A DNA stretch of 64,000 bases. Origin: Streptococcus equinus ATCC 9812 (GTDB lineage: Bacteria > Bacillota > Bacilli > Lactobacillales > Streptococcaceae). Shown in pieces: positions 10,559 through 19,586 of the stretch. The first letter of the stretch is position 1. Every line of letters begins with the position of its first letter. The notes beneath the pieces are model-generated. The model saw only the letters and a program-made list of their open reading frames with translations, searched no databases and was not told the DNA's origin. The DNA lies in contig NZ_GL698429.1 in assembly GCF_000187265.1 (NCBI RefSeq), positions 226,701-290,700 of the forward strand. Reading direction: 5' to 3'. The translations under genes and the position numbers were made by a program.

Positions 10559-11278
10559 ATGTCAGAAACAATTAAACTTTTCCAATACAATACCTTGAGT
10601 GCCCTTATGGCTGGTCTTTATGGTGGTACATTAACAATCGGTGAACTTTTAGAGCACGGTGATTTGGGAATTGGAACACTTGATTCTATTGATGGAGAGT
10701 TGATTATTCTAGACGGTAAAGCCTATCAAGCTATCGGTTCAAACGGAAAACCTGAAATTGTTGAGGTTTCTGATGATGTCAAAGTTCCTTATGCTGCAGT
10801 TGTCCCTCATCAAGCAGAAGTGATTTTCAAACAACGTTATGAAATGGATGATGTTGAATTGAAAAAACGCATTGAATCATATTATGATGGGGTAAACTTG
10901 TTCCGTTCGATTAAAATTAAAGGGACTTTTTCTAAAATGCATGTTCGCATGATTCCAAAATCTGCACCAAATACAAAATTTGCAGAAGTAGCGACACGTC
11001 AACCAGAATATACTCGTGAAAACGTGACTGGTACCATTGTCGGCATTTGGACGCCACAGATGTTCCACGGTGTTAGTGTCGCAGGATATCATTTGCACTT
11101 TATTTCAGATGATTTAACTTTTGGTGGTCATGTGATGGATTTTGTGATTTCAGAAGGTGTTGTTGAAGTAGGACCTGTTGACCAACTAGATCAACGTTTC
11201 CCAGTTCAAGATCGTAAATACCTTTTTGCAAAATTCAATATGGATGAGCTAAAAGAAGACATCAATAAAAGCGAGTAA
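10559..11278 (+). CDS. budA: Acetolactate decarboxylase
   Basis: Zinc enzyme that decarboxylates acetolactate to acetoin; also called AldB in lactic acid bacteria. 239 residues. The zinc histidines are in GYHLHFISDDLTFGGH, in the last third, and YNTLSALMAGLYGG is the conserved N-terminal segment. The ATG at 10559 has AAGGAGA directly upstream; the ATG at 10538 does not. The 76-bp gap from alsS has no terminator, so the two probably form one acetoin operon. Confidence 0.95.
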   Translation: MSETIKLFQYNTLSALMAGLYGGTLTIGELLEHGDLGIGTLDSIDGELIILDGKAYQAIGSNGKPEIVEVSDDVKVPYAAVVPHQAEVIFKQRYEMDDVELKKRIESYYDGVNLFRSIKIKGTFSKMHVRMIPKSAPNTKFAEVATRQPEYTRENVTGTIVGIWTPQMFHGVSVAGYHLHFISDDLTFGGHVMDFVISEGVVEVGPVDQLDQRFPVQDRKYLFAKFNMDELKEDINKSE

Positions 11279-11298
11279 ATCGTCTAGTTACGCATAAG

Positions 11299-11352
11299 AA
11301 AAAGCACATTACTAAATAAGGGTTATCCTTATTTTAGCAATGTGTTTTTTTA
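11299..11352 (+). terminator. Terminator of the acetoin operon
   Basis: CACATT..CTAAATAAGG pairs with CCTTATTTTAGCAATGTG, followed by eight T residues. Confidence 0.85.
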
Positions 11353-11431
11353 TAAGATAAAATTCAATACAAAGTTGATTTTTATACGATTTTATCATAA
11401 ACTATAATTTGTTGTGTATGAATTTTTTATC

Positions 11432-11454
11432 AATTTTGAAAATATTTGAAAATG
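11432..11454 (+). promoter_or_regulatory. Possible CodY box upstream of the amino acid permease
   Basis: AAATATTTGAAAATG matches the CodY consensus AATTTTCWGAAAATT at 11 of 15 positions, in an AT-rich region about 40 bases before the permease start. AT-rich background makes such matches common. Confidence 0.3.
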
Positions 11455-11493
11455 AATTAATTCAACAATTTTATTAAATTTACAGGAGAATGT

Positions 11494-12903
11494 ATGGATA
11501 TTTTTCGAAAGACCCCAATGGCGCAAAAGACAAGTCATTTGCAACGACGCTTGGGGCTTGCTGAACTTATCTTTTTAGGGGTAGGTTCGATGGTCGGGAC
11601 TGGTATTTTTACCATAACAGGAGTGGGTGCTTCGCAATATGCAGGACCTTCCATTACCATCTCGATTATTATTGCTGCTATTTGTGTGACGATGTCAGCA
11701 TTGTTCTTTGCTGAATTTGCTTCAAGATTGCCTCATTCAGGCGGTGTTTATCGCTATTTGTATACTGTTTTTGGTGAGTATCCTGCTTGGATTGCTGGTT
11801 GGTTTATGATGATTGAGTTCGCCGGAGCTATTTCATCGGCTGCCTCAGGTTGGGGTGAGTACTTAAAAGCTTTCTTAAGAACTTTTGGCATCAATCTGCC
11901 AACGGCATTGAGTGGTCCATTTAATCCAGCAAAGGGAACTTACGTTGATATTGTTCCAGTTATCTTGTTATTTTTTGTAACGGTGCTGGTTGTCATGGGA
12001 GTGCAGACAGTATTACGCTTCAATTCAATCTTGGTTATTTTTAAACTAGCTGTGTTAGTCATTTTCATCGCTCTTGGTTTAACAGCTATTAACACTAACA
12101 ATTGGAGTGATTTTGCACCGTACGGTTTTGGTCAAATTTATGGCGGAAAAGTTGGTATTGTGGCAGGAGCTTCATTGATGTTCTTTGCCTTTCTTGGATT
12201 TGAATCAATTTCAATGGCGGCTGATGAAACAAAAGAGCCACAAAGAAAAATTCCTCAAGGTATTTTCACATCAATTGGTTTGACAACTTTATTGTACATT
12301 TTAGTGACATTGGTTCTAACAGGAACAGTTCACTATTCTAAGTTGAATACTGCAGATGTTGTTCCTTTTGTACTTCGCAGCATTGGATTCCCTTTGGTTG
12401 GTAATATTGTTTCTGTTGTGGTTATTTTCACATTGGTGACTGTATGTATCTCAATGATGTTTGCATTGTCTCGTGTGATTTATAACATCAGCTGTGATGG
12501 GTTACTGCCAAAACTATTCCAAGAATTGACACCTAAAAGTAAGGTGCCTAAAAAAGCAACAATCTTTGTTGGGATTGTGACAATGCTCTTTTCAGGAATT
12601 TTCCCTTTGGAAATCCTTGCTTTGTTAGTTAATATTGTGACACTTGCATACCTTATCTTGCTTGCTTTTGGGGTTATCAAACTTCGTAAAGACTTTGGCG
12701 AACCAAAAGAAGGAGAGTTCAAAACACCTTGGGTGCCTGTTCTTCCAATTCTATCAATTATAGTTTGCTTGTCATTGATGACACAATGTAAGCTTGAGAC
12801 ATGGATTAGCTTTATTGTTGCTTTCATTATCGGAAGTTTAATCTATTTTGGTTTTGGTTACAGACATTCTCAATTTAGAAAAGAAACTGAAGAAGAAAAA
12901 TAA
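11494..12903 (+). CDS. APC superfamily amino acid permease
   Basis: Amino acid/proton symporter or exchanger of 469 residues with twelve predicted membrane helices. The first helix has the APC hallmark GVGSMVGTGIFTITG, the helix 6-7 region has FFAFLGFESISMAADETKEPQRKIP, and the C-terminal tail is charged. It resembles the cationic amino acid transporter branch (YfnA/BcaP-like), so cationic or branched-chain amino acids are candidate substrates. Single gene with a CodY-like sequence upstream and a bidirectional terminator shared with pavA downstream. Confidence 0.88.
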   Translation: MDIFRKTPMAQKTSHLQRRLGLAELIFLGVGSMVGTGIFTITGVGASQYAGPSITISIIIAAICVTMSALFFAEFASRLPHSGGVYRYLYTVFGEYPAWIAGWFMMIEFAGAISSAASGWGEYLKAFLRTFGINLPTALSGPFNPAKGTYVDIVPVILLFFVTVLVVMGVQTVLRFNSILVIFKLAVLVIFIALGLTAINTNNWSDFAPYGFGQIYGGKVGIVAGASLMFFAFLGFESISMAADETKEPQRKIPQGIFTSIGLTTLLYILVTLVLTGTVHYSKLNTADVVPFVLRSIGFPLVGNIVSVVVIFTLVTVCISMMFALSRVIYNISCDGLLPKLFQELTPKSKVPKKATIFVGIVTMLFSGIFPLEILALLVNIVTLAYLILLAFGVIKLRKDFGEPKEGEFKTPWVPVLPILSIIVCLSLMTQCKLETWISFIVAFIIGSLIYFGFGYRHSQFRKETEEEK

Positions 12904-12904
12904 T

Positions 12905-12936
12905 AAAAAGTGATTCGTTTGAACGAATCACTTTTT
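12905..12936. terminator. Bidirectional terminator
   Basis: Perfect 15-bp stem AAAAAGTGATTCGTT / AACGAATCACTTTTT with a 2-base loop. It serves the permease on the plus strand and pavA on the minus strand; the pavA stop codon lies inside it. Confidence 0.9.
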
Positions 12937-14595
12937 GCTCTCGATGCGCATGCTATTGATTTTTTCTTCAGTTGGTGTGACACGAAGTGTTTTTTGACCA
13001 GTGTAAGTGACAAAACCAGGTTTGGCACCAGTTGGCTTATTAAGTTTTTTAGCCTCAATCATATCGACTTGGATAAGATTTGATAGGCGAGCTTTAGAGT
13101 AATAGGCGGCAAGCTCCGCGGCATCAGTCTTGACTTCGTCGCTTGGGTTGAAGTTATCTTTGATAAGAACGTGACTGCCAGGAATATCTTTGGCGTGGAA
13201 CCAAAGTTCACCTTTTTTAGCCATTTTGAAAGTCAATTCATCGTTTTGAAGATTATTTCGCCCAACCATGATGATTGTCTTGCCGTCTGAAGCCAGATAT
13301 TGTTCTGGTTTTTTACGTTTGTGACGTTTATCTTTTGTGCGACGTTTGACAAATCCTGTCTCAACCAATTCTTCACGGATATCAGCAATATCTGAGATAG
13401 AAGCATGACTCAAGGATGTTTCAACACTTTCAAGATAAGCAATCGTATGTTTAGTTTCTTCGATTAGACCAGTTAAGTGTTTAACAGCTTCTTTAAGTTT
13501 TTGGTATTTTTTGAAATAACGCTGCGCATTTTGGTTAGGTGTCAAACTTTTATCAAGAGCAATCGTGATTTTTTCGTTAGTGTAGTAGTTGTCAAGTTCC
13601 ACTTGGTCTTGGTTGTTTGGCACCATTGAGAGATAAGTGGTTAAAAGTTCACCTTTTTGTCGGAACTCTTCGGCGTTTTCAGTCGCTTGGAGTTCTTTTT
13701 CTTGTTTTTTGAGTTTTTTGATATTCTTGTCTAGCTCTGTTTGAACGCGGTGAATTAAATCACTTGATTGTTGGTTAACACGATCGCGCTCGGCTTTATC
13801 TTGGTAGAAAACATCTAGAAGTTCTGAAAGACTATCAAATGTTTTTTCTTTATTACTGTTGTCAAATAGCACAGCGGCAAATGATTTATCAGTCATATTT
13901 GGCTGAACATCTCTAGCAAAGAAGGCGCGGAATTGTTTGATTTTGTCATCGCTAAGCTGAGCTGACAGATTTTCAGCAGTGTCACGTCCTAAGCCTTGGA
14001 AAAGTTTTTGAAGGTGACGAGGTGCTAAATCCTCAGTTTGTAAGATTTCAAATAATTTTTCATCTGAAACCGTAAATGGATTTTTGGCATCTGTTTTTGG
14101 TGGAGCGATGTAAGTTGAACCAGGCAAGATTGTTCGGTAGCTATTTTGTGAAAAGCCGATATGTTTGATAGATTCGATAATCTTACTTTCAGCCTTATCA
14201 ATCAAAATAATGTTACTGTGTTTGCCCATGATTTCAACGACCAAAGTGACCTTGACATGATCACCAATTTCGTTTTTATTTGAAAAGGCAATTTCTAAAA
14301 TACGGTCGTTATCGATTTGTTCAAGACTTTCAATGACAGCACCTTGCAGGTATTTACGCATAATCATGGTAAATGTGTTTGGTGTTTGTGGATTTTGAAA
14401 ATCTGTTTTGGTAATTTGCACACGTCCAAAAACAGGGTGAGCAGAAAGTAGTAGTTTATAATTTTTACGGTTATTACGAATAGTTAAAACAAGCTCATGC
14501 TCAAAGGGTTGATTGACCTTTTGAATGCGTCCGTAGAGGAGCTCATCTTGTAATTCTTTGGTTAAATGATGTAGAAAAAAACCATCAAATGACAT
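12928..14595 (-). CDS. pavA: Rqc2/FbpA/PavA family NFACT protein
   Basis: Homologue of pneumococcal PavA and RqcH, 555 residues. Family members bind stalled 50S-peptidyl-tRNA complexes and direct C-terminal alanine tailing; they were first described as fibronectin-binding adhesins. NFACT-N begins MSFDGFFLHHL, a charged coiled coil occupies about residues 280-410, and NFACT-R has GELWFHAKDIPGSHVLIK. The start at 14595 is set by homology. Its AAAGGAG is 58 bases further upstream, beyond a small hairpin, and a TTG at 14637 would give an extended form. Confidence 0.93.
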   Translation of the reverse strand: MSFDGFFLHHLTKELQDELLYGRIQKVNQPFEHELVLTIRNNRKNYKLLLSAHPVFGRVQITKTDFQNPQTPNTFTMIMRKYLQGAVIESLEQIDNDRILEIAFSNKNEIGDHVKVTLVVEIMGKHSNIILIDKAESKIIESIKHIGFSQNSYRTILPGSTYIAPPKTDAKNPFTVSDEKLFEILQTEDLAPRHLQKLFQGLGRDTAENLSAQLSDDKIKQFRAFFARDVQPNMTDKSFAAVLFDNSNKEKTFDSLSELLDVFYQDKAERDRVNQQSSDLIHRVQTELDKNIKKLKKQEKELQATENAEEFRQKGELLTTYLSMVPNNQDQVELDNYYTNEKITIALDKSLTPNQNAQRYFKKYQKLKEAVKHLTGLIEETKHTIAYLESVETSLSHASISDIADIREELVETGFVKRRTKDKRHKRKKPEQYLASDGKTIIMVGRNNLQNDELTFKMAKKGELWFHAKDIPGSHVLIKDNFNPSDEVKTDAAELAAYYSKARLSNLIQVDMIEAKKLNKPTGAKPGFVTYTGQKTLRVTPTEEKINSMRIESKK

Positions 14596-14685
14596 GATTA
14601 AAGTTGTCAAAAGTCTTATTAGCAGAAAAAACTGCAAAAAAGACTTGCGACGTCTCCTTTCTAATCTCGTGATTTCAATTCTTTT

Positions 14686-14691
14686 ATTATA
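14686..14691 (-). promoter_or_regulatory. -10 box of pavA
   Basis: TATAAT on the minus strand, about 30 bases upstream of the AAAGGAG at 14654-14660. Confidence 0.5.
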
Positions 14692-14783
14692 CCATATTCA
14701 CTGTGAAAACTGGTATTTACGCGATGGGAAAGTTTACTTTCTTGGGAAACTGACAGAAAAAATGTGAAAATTTTGAAAAGTGC

Positions 14784-14811
14784 TTGATATTTTTTGATTT
14801 TAGGTTATAAT
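14784..14811 (+). promoter_or_regulatory. Promoter of the tryptophan transporter leader
   Basis: TTGATA, a 16-bp spacer and TATAAT, placing transcription start near 14818, just ahead of the leader peptide ribosome binding site. Confidence 0.7.
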
Positions 14812-14817
14812 TATAAA

Positions 14818-15013
14818 AAAACACAGGAGGAAGACTAGGATGAACATGACACAAATTCTTACAAGTTGGCAAAGTTGGCGTATGTAGAAGTTGTGTTTAT
14901 GTAGTTGCATAGATACGACTTTTGGAGTACTTCTAAAAAGTATCTATGCGCTAATCTTAGTTACAAGATACCAAAAGCGTGTAGTAAAAACTTACTACAC
15001 GCTTTTCTTTTTA
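14818..15013 (+). promoter_or_regulatory. Tryptophan attenuator leader RNA
   Basis: Fills most of the 476-bp gap between pavA and trpX. In order: a leader ORF with two Trp codons, a perfect 10-bp hairpin GCATAGATAC (14907-14916) / GTATCTATGC (14940-14949), and a 15-bp terminator AAAAGCGTGTAGTAA / TTACTACACGCTTTT (14973-15006) followed by T-rich sequence. TAGAAGT (14885-14891) can instead pair with ACTTCTA inside the first hairpin loop, giving mutually exclusive folds. Confidence 0.75.
14840..14887 (+). CDS. Trp-rich leader peptide
   Basis: Fifteen-codon ORF encoding MNMTQILTSWQSWRM, with AGGAGG nine bases before the ATG. TGG codons are at 14867 and 14876. Two Trp in fifteen codons, a strong ribosome binding site, and a hairpin series ending in a terminator upstream of a tryptophan transporter fit ribosome-mediated attenuation. 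Stalling at the Trp codons would favour read-through into trpX. Inferred from layout only. Confidence 0.75.
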   Translation: MNMTQILTSWQSWRM

Positions 15014-15071
15014 GTTGACTCACAGGTTGAAAGCAAATGAAAAACAGATATTAGTCAACGGAGATAAAAAG

Positions 15072-16073
15072 ATGAAAAATAAAGCACTTATTGGAACACT
15101 TATTGGTCTTGTGATTTTGGTAGTTGGTTCAATGATTTATGACCAAACTAAAAGTGATTCAAGTAAAAATGATGTAGTTAAAATTGGTATTTTGCAATAT
15201 GTTACCCACGATGCTCTTGATGAAATCGAAAGAGGGATTGAAGATGGTTTAGCCGATGCTGGTTATGATAAGAGTAATGCTAAAATTACGGTTCTCAATG
15301 CAGAAGCTGACCAAAGTAAAATTCAAACCATGAGTAAACAATTGGTTAACGCCAAAAACGATATTCTTATTGGAATTGCTACACCAGCAGCTCAAGGTTT
15401 GGCATCAGCTACGAGTGATACTCCAGTTGTGATGGGAGCAATTTCAGACCCAGTTGGTGCAAAACTGGTGAAAAATCTTAAACAACCAGAAGCAAATGTC
15501 ACTGGTGTGTCAAACCAAGTTCCAATTGAGCAAACAGTTGAAATGATTCAAGAAATCACGCCAAATGCCAAAACAATCGGTGTTCTGTATGCTAGCAGCG
15601 AGGATAATTCTGTTTCTCAAGTAGCGGAATTCAAAAAATACGCTGAAGCAGCAGGAATCAATGTCGTTAAATACGCCGTTCCATCAACAAATGAAATCAA
15701 AACGACAATGTCAGTAATGACTAGCAAGGTTGATGTGGTTTTCGTGCCACAAGATAACACGGTTGCTTCAGCATTTACGACAGTTGTCAATTCAGCAAAT
15801 GCTGCTAAAGTTCCTGTTTACTCATGTGTCGATACTATGGTTGAACAAGGAAGTCTTGCATCAGTTGCACAAAGTCAATATGATTTGGGTGTGGAAACAG
15901 CTAAAATTGCAGTTAAATTACTTGCAGGTAAAAAAGTGTCTGATGTTCCTGTAAAAATTGTTAATACTGGTACACCAACGCTTAATTTGAAAGAAGCAAA
16001 AGAGCTTGGCATTACGATTCCTGACAGCATGTTGTCAAAAGCAACAGTAGCAGTCAAAGAAGATGAAAATTAA
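15072..16073 (+). CDS. trpX: ABC transporter substrate-binding protein, tryptophan (TrpX-like)
   Basis: Extracytoplasmic solute receptor of the ABC_sub_bind family, 333 residues. The N-terminus has one membrane-spanning signal/anchor (residues 4-24) but no lipobox cysteine, so it is tethered by the uncleaved segment, not by lipid. Core motifs: VKIGILQYVTHDALDEIERG at the start, TPVVMGAISDPVGA in the middle, NTGTPTLNLKEAKELGI at the end. The ATG at 15072 follows CGGAGA. The Trp leader upstream supports tryptophan as substrate; the fold alone would not. Confidence 0.85.
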   Translation: MKNKALIGTLIGLVILVVGSMIYDQTKSDSSKNDVVKIGILQYVTHDALDEIERGIEDGLADAGYDKSNAKITVLNAEADQSKIQTMSKQLVNAKNDILIGIATPAAQGLASATSDTPVVMGAISDPVGAKLVKNLKQPEANVTGVSNQVPIEQTVEMIQEITPNAKTIGVLYASSEDNSVSQVAEFKKYAEAAGINVVKYAVPSTNEIKTTMSVMTSKVDVVFVPQDNTVASAFTTVVNSANAAKVPVYSCVDTMVEQGSLASVAQSQYDLGVETAKIAVKLLAGKKVSDVPVKIVNTGTPTLNLKEAKELGITIPDSMLSKATVAVKEDEN

Positions 16074-16091
16074 GAGAGGAAGAGAAAAAAT

Positions 16092-16961
16092 ATGATTATT
16101 TCGTCAGTTTCACAAGGACTTTTGTGGGGAATTCTTGGATTAGGAATTTACCTCACATTCCGAATCCTTAATTTTCCAGATATGACAACAGAAGGGTCAT
16201 TTCCGCTTGGCGGTGCGGTAGCCGTTACCTTGATGAACAATGGATTACATCCGCTTTTAGCGACTTTAGCAGGAATGTTTGCGGGATGTTTGGCTGGGTT
16301 GGTTACTGGTCTTCTTTATACGAAAGGAAAAATTCCAACACTTCTAGCAGGGATTTTGGTGATGACGTCATGTAACTCTGTCATGCTTATGGTTATGAAG
16401 CGTGCTAATCTTGGATTACTTGATATCAAACCACTGCAAGCAATGCTGCCATTTTCAGATAGCACAAATCTTTTGGTGATTGGCTTGTTAGCAGTTGTCA
16501 TTGTGATTTTTGCACTGATTTTCTTCTTATACACCCGCCTAGGTCAAGCTTATATTGCAACGGGTGATAATCGAGATATGGCAAAAAGTTTTGGTATCAA
16601 TACTGACCGCATGGAAGTTATGGGACTTGTGGTTTCAAATGGTTTGATTGCTTTGTCAGGTGCCCTGGTTAGTCAACAAGATGGCTACGCGGATGTCTCA
16701 AAAGGAATCGGTGTTATCGTTATTGGTCTTGCAAGTATTATTATCGGAGAAGTGCTTTACTCAACAGGCTTGACGCTACTTGAGCGTTTGATTGCGATTG
16801 TGGTTGGTTCAATCTTGTACCAATTCTTAATTACAGGTGTTATTGCACTTGGATTTAATACGAATTATCTTAAATTGTTTAGTGCGATTGTCCTAGCAAT
16901 CTGCTTAATGGTTCCAGTTCTTAAAAATAAATTCTTTAAAGGAGTGACCTTATCGCGATGA
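16092..16961 (+). CDS. trpY: ABC transporter permease, tryptophan (TrpY-like)
   Basis: Inner-membrane permease of 289 residues, branched-chain-amino-acid-type fold with eight to nine helices. The conserved loop RLGQAYIATGDNRDMAKSFGIN near residues 148-169 couples to the ATPase. It follows the receptor after 18 bases with AGAGGAAGAG upstream, and overlaps the ATPase gene by four bases (ATGA). Its role is read from the operon. Confidence 0.87.
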   Translation: MIISSVSQGLLWGILGLGIYLTFRILNFPDMTTEGSFPLGGAVAVTLMNNGLHPLLATLAGMFAGCLAGLVTGLLYTKGKIPTLLAGILVMTSCNSVMLMVMKRANLGLLDIKPLQAMLPFSDSTNLLVIGLLAVVIVIFALIFFLYTRLGQAYIATGDNRDMAKSFGINTDRMEVMGLVVSNGLIALSGALVSQQDGYADVSKGIGVIVIGLASIIIGEVLYSTGLTLLERLIAIVVGSILYQFLITGVIALGFNTNYLKLFSAIVLAICLMVPVLKNKFFKGVTLSR

Positions 16962-17716
16962 AAAAAATTGTAGAATTAAAAAATGCAACGGTTCAAGTCA
17001 ACAATGGTCTTGATGAGGTCAAAACAATTCTTGATGATGTAAATTTGACCATTTATGAACATGATTTTTTAACCATCTTAGGTGGAAATGGTGCTGGTAA
17101 ATCAACACTCTTTAATGTGATTGCTGGAACATTGATGTTGACTAGCGGAAAAATTTACATTTTGGGTAAAGATGTGACGCATCTGCCAGCTGAAAAGCGT
17201 GCCAATTATCTTGCGCGTGTTTTCCAAGATCCGAAAATGGGAACAGCACCACGTATGACGGTGGCTGAAAATCTTCTCATTGCTAAATATCGTGGTGAAA
17301 AACGTGGACTTTTGCCACGGAAAATTCATCATTTCACTGATGAGTTTAAAACATTAGTTGCACGAACTGGAAATGGTCTTGAAAAACACTTGGACACACC
17401 GACGGGGCTTTTATCAGGTGGGCAACGTCAAGCGCTCAGCCTTTTAATGGCAACCTTAAAACGACCAGAATTGTTGCTTCTTGATGAACACACAGCTGCG
17501 CTTGATCCAAAAACAAGTGTATCTTTGATGAATCTGACAGACGAATTTGTAACTGGTAATGAGCTAACAGCGCTCATGATTACACACCACATGGAAGATG
17601 CACTCAAGTATGGCAATCGCTTGATTGTTATGAAAGATGGAAAAATCATTAAGGATCTCAATCAAGAAGAAAAAGCTCAGATGGCAATTGCTGATTACTA
17701 TCAATTGTTTGAATAA
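16958..17716 (+). CDS. trpZ: ABC transporter ATP-binding protein, tryptophan (TrpZ-like)
   Basis: ATPase of the three-gene importer, 252 residues. Walker A GGNGAGKST near residue 42, ABC signature LLSGGQRQA near residue 150, Walker B LLLLDEHTAALDP and switch histidine ITHH are all intact. The start overlaps the permease stop, and a small terminator follows, closing the operon. Confidence 0.9.
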   Translation: MKKIVELKNATVQVNNGLDEVKTILDDVNLTIYEHDFLTILGGNGAGKSTLFNVIAGTLMLTSGKIYILGKDVTHLPAEKRANYLARVFQDPKMGTAPRMTVAENLLIAKYRGEKRGLLPRKIHHFTDEFKTLVARTGNGLEKHLDTPTGLLSGGQRQALSLLMATLKRPELLLLDEHTAALDPKTSVSLMNLTDEFVTGNELTALMITHHMEDALKYGNRLIVMKDGKIIKDLNQEEKAQMAIADYYQLFE

Positions 17717-17717
17717 G

Positions 17718-17742
17718 AAAAAATGCCTTAGGGCGTTTTTTT
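17718..17742 (+). terminator. Terminator of trpXYZ
   Basis: AAAAATGCC and GGCGTTTTT short stem with a T run. Confidence 0.65.
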
Positions 17743-17796
17743 GCGCTCTTAATAACATTTCCAAATTCAAAAGAAGAAAATCTTCTGAAAATATGT

Positions 17797-17917
17797 TACA
17801 ATGAAATTGCTGTAATTCGACTTGCTAACCTTTTTTTGGAGGCAAGGACCGTTAGTAAGATTTCATAAGCAAAGTAATTTGCACGTAAAAAAATTAAAAT
17901 AAGGAGAAAACATCGAC
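17797..17917 (+). promoter_or_regulatory. Promoter and structured leader of rnjB
   Basis: Extended -10 TGTTACAAT ends at 17802. The transcript would carry a stem CTTGCTAAC (17821-17829) / GTTAGTAAG (17851-17859) enclosing CCTT/AAGG, then GCAAA/TTTGC (17869-17882), before the AAGGAG of rnjB. Confidence 0.45.
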
Positions 17918-19579
17918 ATGAGCGATATTAAAATTATTGCCCTAGGTGGGGTTCGTGAAAATGCTAAGAACCTCTATGTGGTAGAAGTTAATGACTCGAT
18001 TTTCGTTTTGGATGCTGGGTTAAGATATCCTGAAAACGAGCAACTTGGTGTGGATGAAGTTATTCCAAACCTTGATTACTTGATTGAAAATAAAAAACGT
18101 GTTCAAGGGATTTTCCTAACACACGGGCACGCGGATGCTATCGGAGCTCTTCCATACATCTTATCTGAATTCAAAGCACCAGTCTTTGGTTCACCACTTA
18201 CAATTGAATTAGCAAAACTTTTTGTTAAAAATAGCACTAATGTTAAAAAATTCAATAATTTCCACGTTATTGATGCTGAAACAGAGATTGAATTTGCGGA
18301 TGCAACTATTTCATTCTTTAAAACTACTCACTCAGTTCCAGAAAGTTTAGGGATTGTTGTAGGGACAGACGAAGGAAACATTGTTTACACAGGTGACTTC
18401 AAATTTGACCAAGCTGCACGTAAATATTACCGCACTGATTTGTCACGTTTGACAGAAATTGGTCGTGAAGGAGTGCTTGCTCTTCTTTCTGATTCAGCTA
18501 ACGCAACTAGCCATGTGATGACAGCTAGTGAAGCAGAAGTTGCGGCTGAAATGGATAGCGCAATCGCTGACGCTGAAGGCCGTGTTATCATCGCTGCCGT
18601 TGCTTCAAACCTTGTTCGTATCCAACAAGTTTTTGATTCAGCTGCAGAATATGGTCGCCGTGTGGTTCTTACAGGTTTTGATGCTGAAAACATTGTTCGC
18701 ACAGCGATTCGTATGAAACGCCTTCGTTTGGTAGATGAAAAACTTATCATCAAGCCAAAAGATATGCACAAATACGAAGACCACGAATTGATTATTCTTG
18801 AAGCTGGTCGTATGGGTGAACCAATCAATGGTTTGCATAAGATGGCTCTTGGTCGTCACCGTTACGTTCAAATTAAAGACGGTGATTTGGTATACATTGT
18901 TACAACACCAAGCCTTTCAAAAGAAGCTGCTGTTGCACGCGTTGAAAACTTGATTTACAAAGCAGGTGGGATTGTTCACCTTATTTCACAAAGCCTTAAC
19001 GTGTCTGGTCATGCCAATGCGCGTGACTTGCAATTGATGCTTAACCTTCTTCAACCGAAATACCTCTTCCCAGTTCAAGGTGAGTACCGTAATTTAGCTG
19101 CTCACGCTGAATTGGCAGAAGAAGTTGGTATGTATCCTGAAAATATCTATATCGTTAAACGTGGTGATGTCATGGTTCTTGGTAAAAATGGCTTTAACCA
19201 CGAAGGTAGCGTGCCAGCTGGAGATGTCATGATTGATGGTAATGCTATTGGCGATGTTGGTAACATCGTTCTTCGTGACCGTAAAGTCTTGTCAGAAGAT
19301 GGTATTTTCATCGTTGCTTTGACCGTTAATAAACGTGAGAAGAAAATCGTTTCTAAAGCGAAGATTCACACACGTGGATTTGTCTATGTTAAGAAGAGCC
19401 GTGATATTCTTCGTGAGTCAGCTGAATTGGTTAACCAAACTGTTGAAAATTATCTTGAACAAGAAAACTTTGACTGGGGTGAATTAAAAGGAGCAGTTCG
19501 CGATGAAGTCGCTAAGTTCTTATTTGACCAAACAAAACGTCGCCCAGCGATTTTACCAGTCGTCATGGAAGTAAGATAA
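17918..19579 (+). CDS. rnjB: Ribonuclease J2
   Basis: Metallo-beta-lactamase/beta-CASP ribonuclease, 553 residues. RNase J2 forms a complex with RNase J1 in Firmicute mRNA decay and rRNA processing. The catalytic motif reads THGHADAIG: the canonical HxHxDH has lost its last histidine, as expected for the weakly active J2 paralogue. YTGDFKFD, SDSANA and the C-terminal domain are present. Preceded by AAGGAGA and a structured leader. Confidence 0.92.
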   Translation: MSDIKIIALGGVRENAKNLYVVEVNDSIFVLDAGLRYPENEQLGVDEVIPNLDYLIENKKRVQGIFLTHGHADAIGALPYILSEFKAPVFGSPLTIELAKLFVKNSTNVKKFNNFHVIDAETEIEFADATISFFKTTHSVPESLGIVVGTDEGNIVYTGDFKFDQAARKYYRTDLSRLTEIGREGVLALLSDSANATSHVMTASEAEVAAEMDSAIADAEGRVIIAAVASNLVRIQQVFDSAAEYGRRVVLTGFDAENIVRTAIRMKRLRLVDEKLIIKPKDMHKYEDHELIILEAGRMGEPINGLHKMALGRHRYVQIKDGDLVYIVTTPSLSKEAAVARVENLIYKAGGIVHLISQSLNVSGHANARDLQLMLNLLQPKYLFPVQGEYRNLAAHAELAEEVGMYPENIYIVKRGDVMVLGKNGFNHEGSVPAGDVMIDGNAIGDVGNIVLRDRKVLSEDGIFIVALTVNKREKKIVSKAKIHTRGFVYVKKSRDILRESAELVNQTVENYLEQENFDWGELKGAVRDEVAKFLFDQTKRRPAILPVVMEVR

Positions 19580-19586
19580 AAAATAA

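Noticed and set aside
14840-14887. Trp-containing peptide as a quorum-sensing pheromone (ComS/XIP-like) or a T-box leader
   Set aside because: No Rgg gene is adjacent, the peptide is not hydrophobic with a terminal WW motif, and no T-box sequence (TGGN specifier stem and conserved T-box bulge) is visible. Placement before a terminator and trpX favours attenuation.
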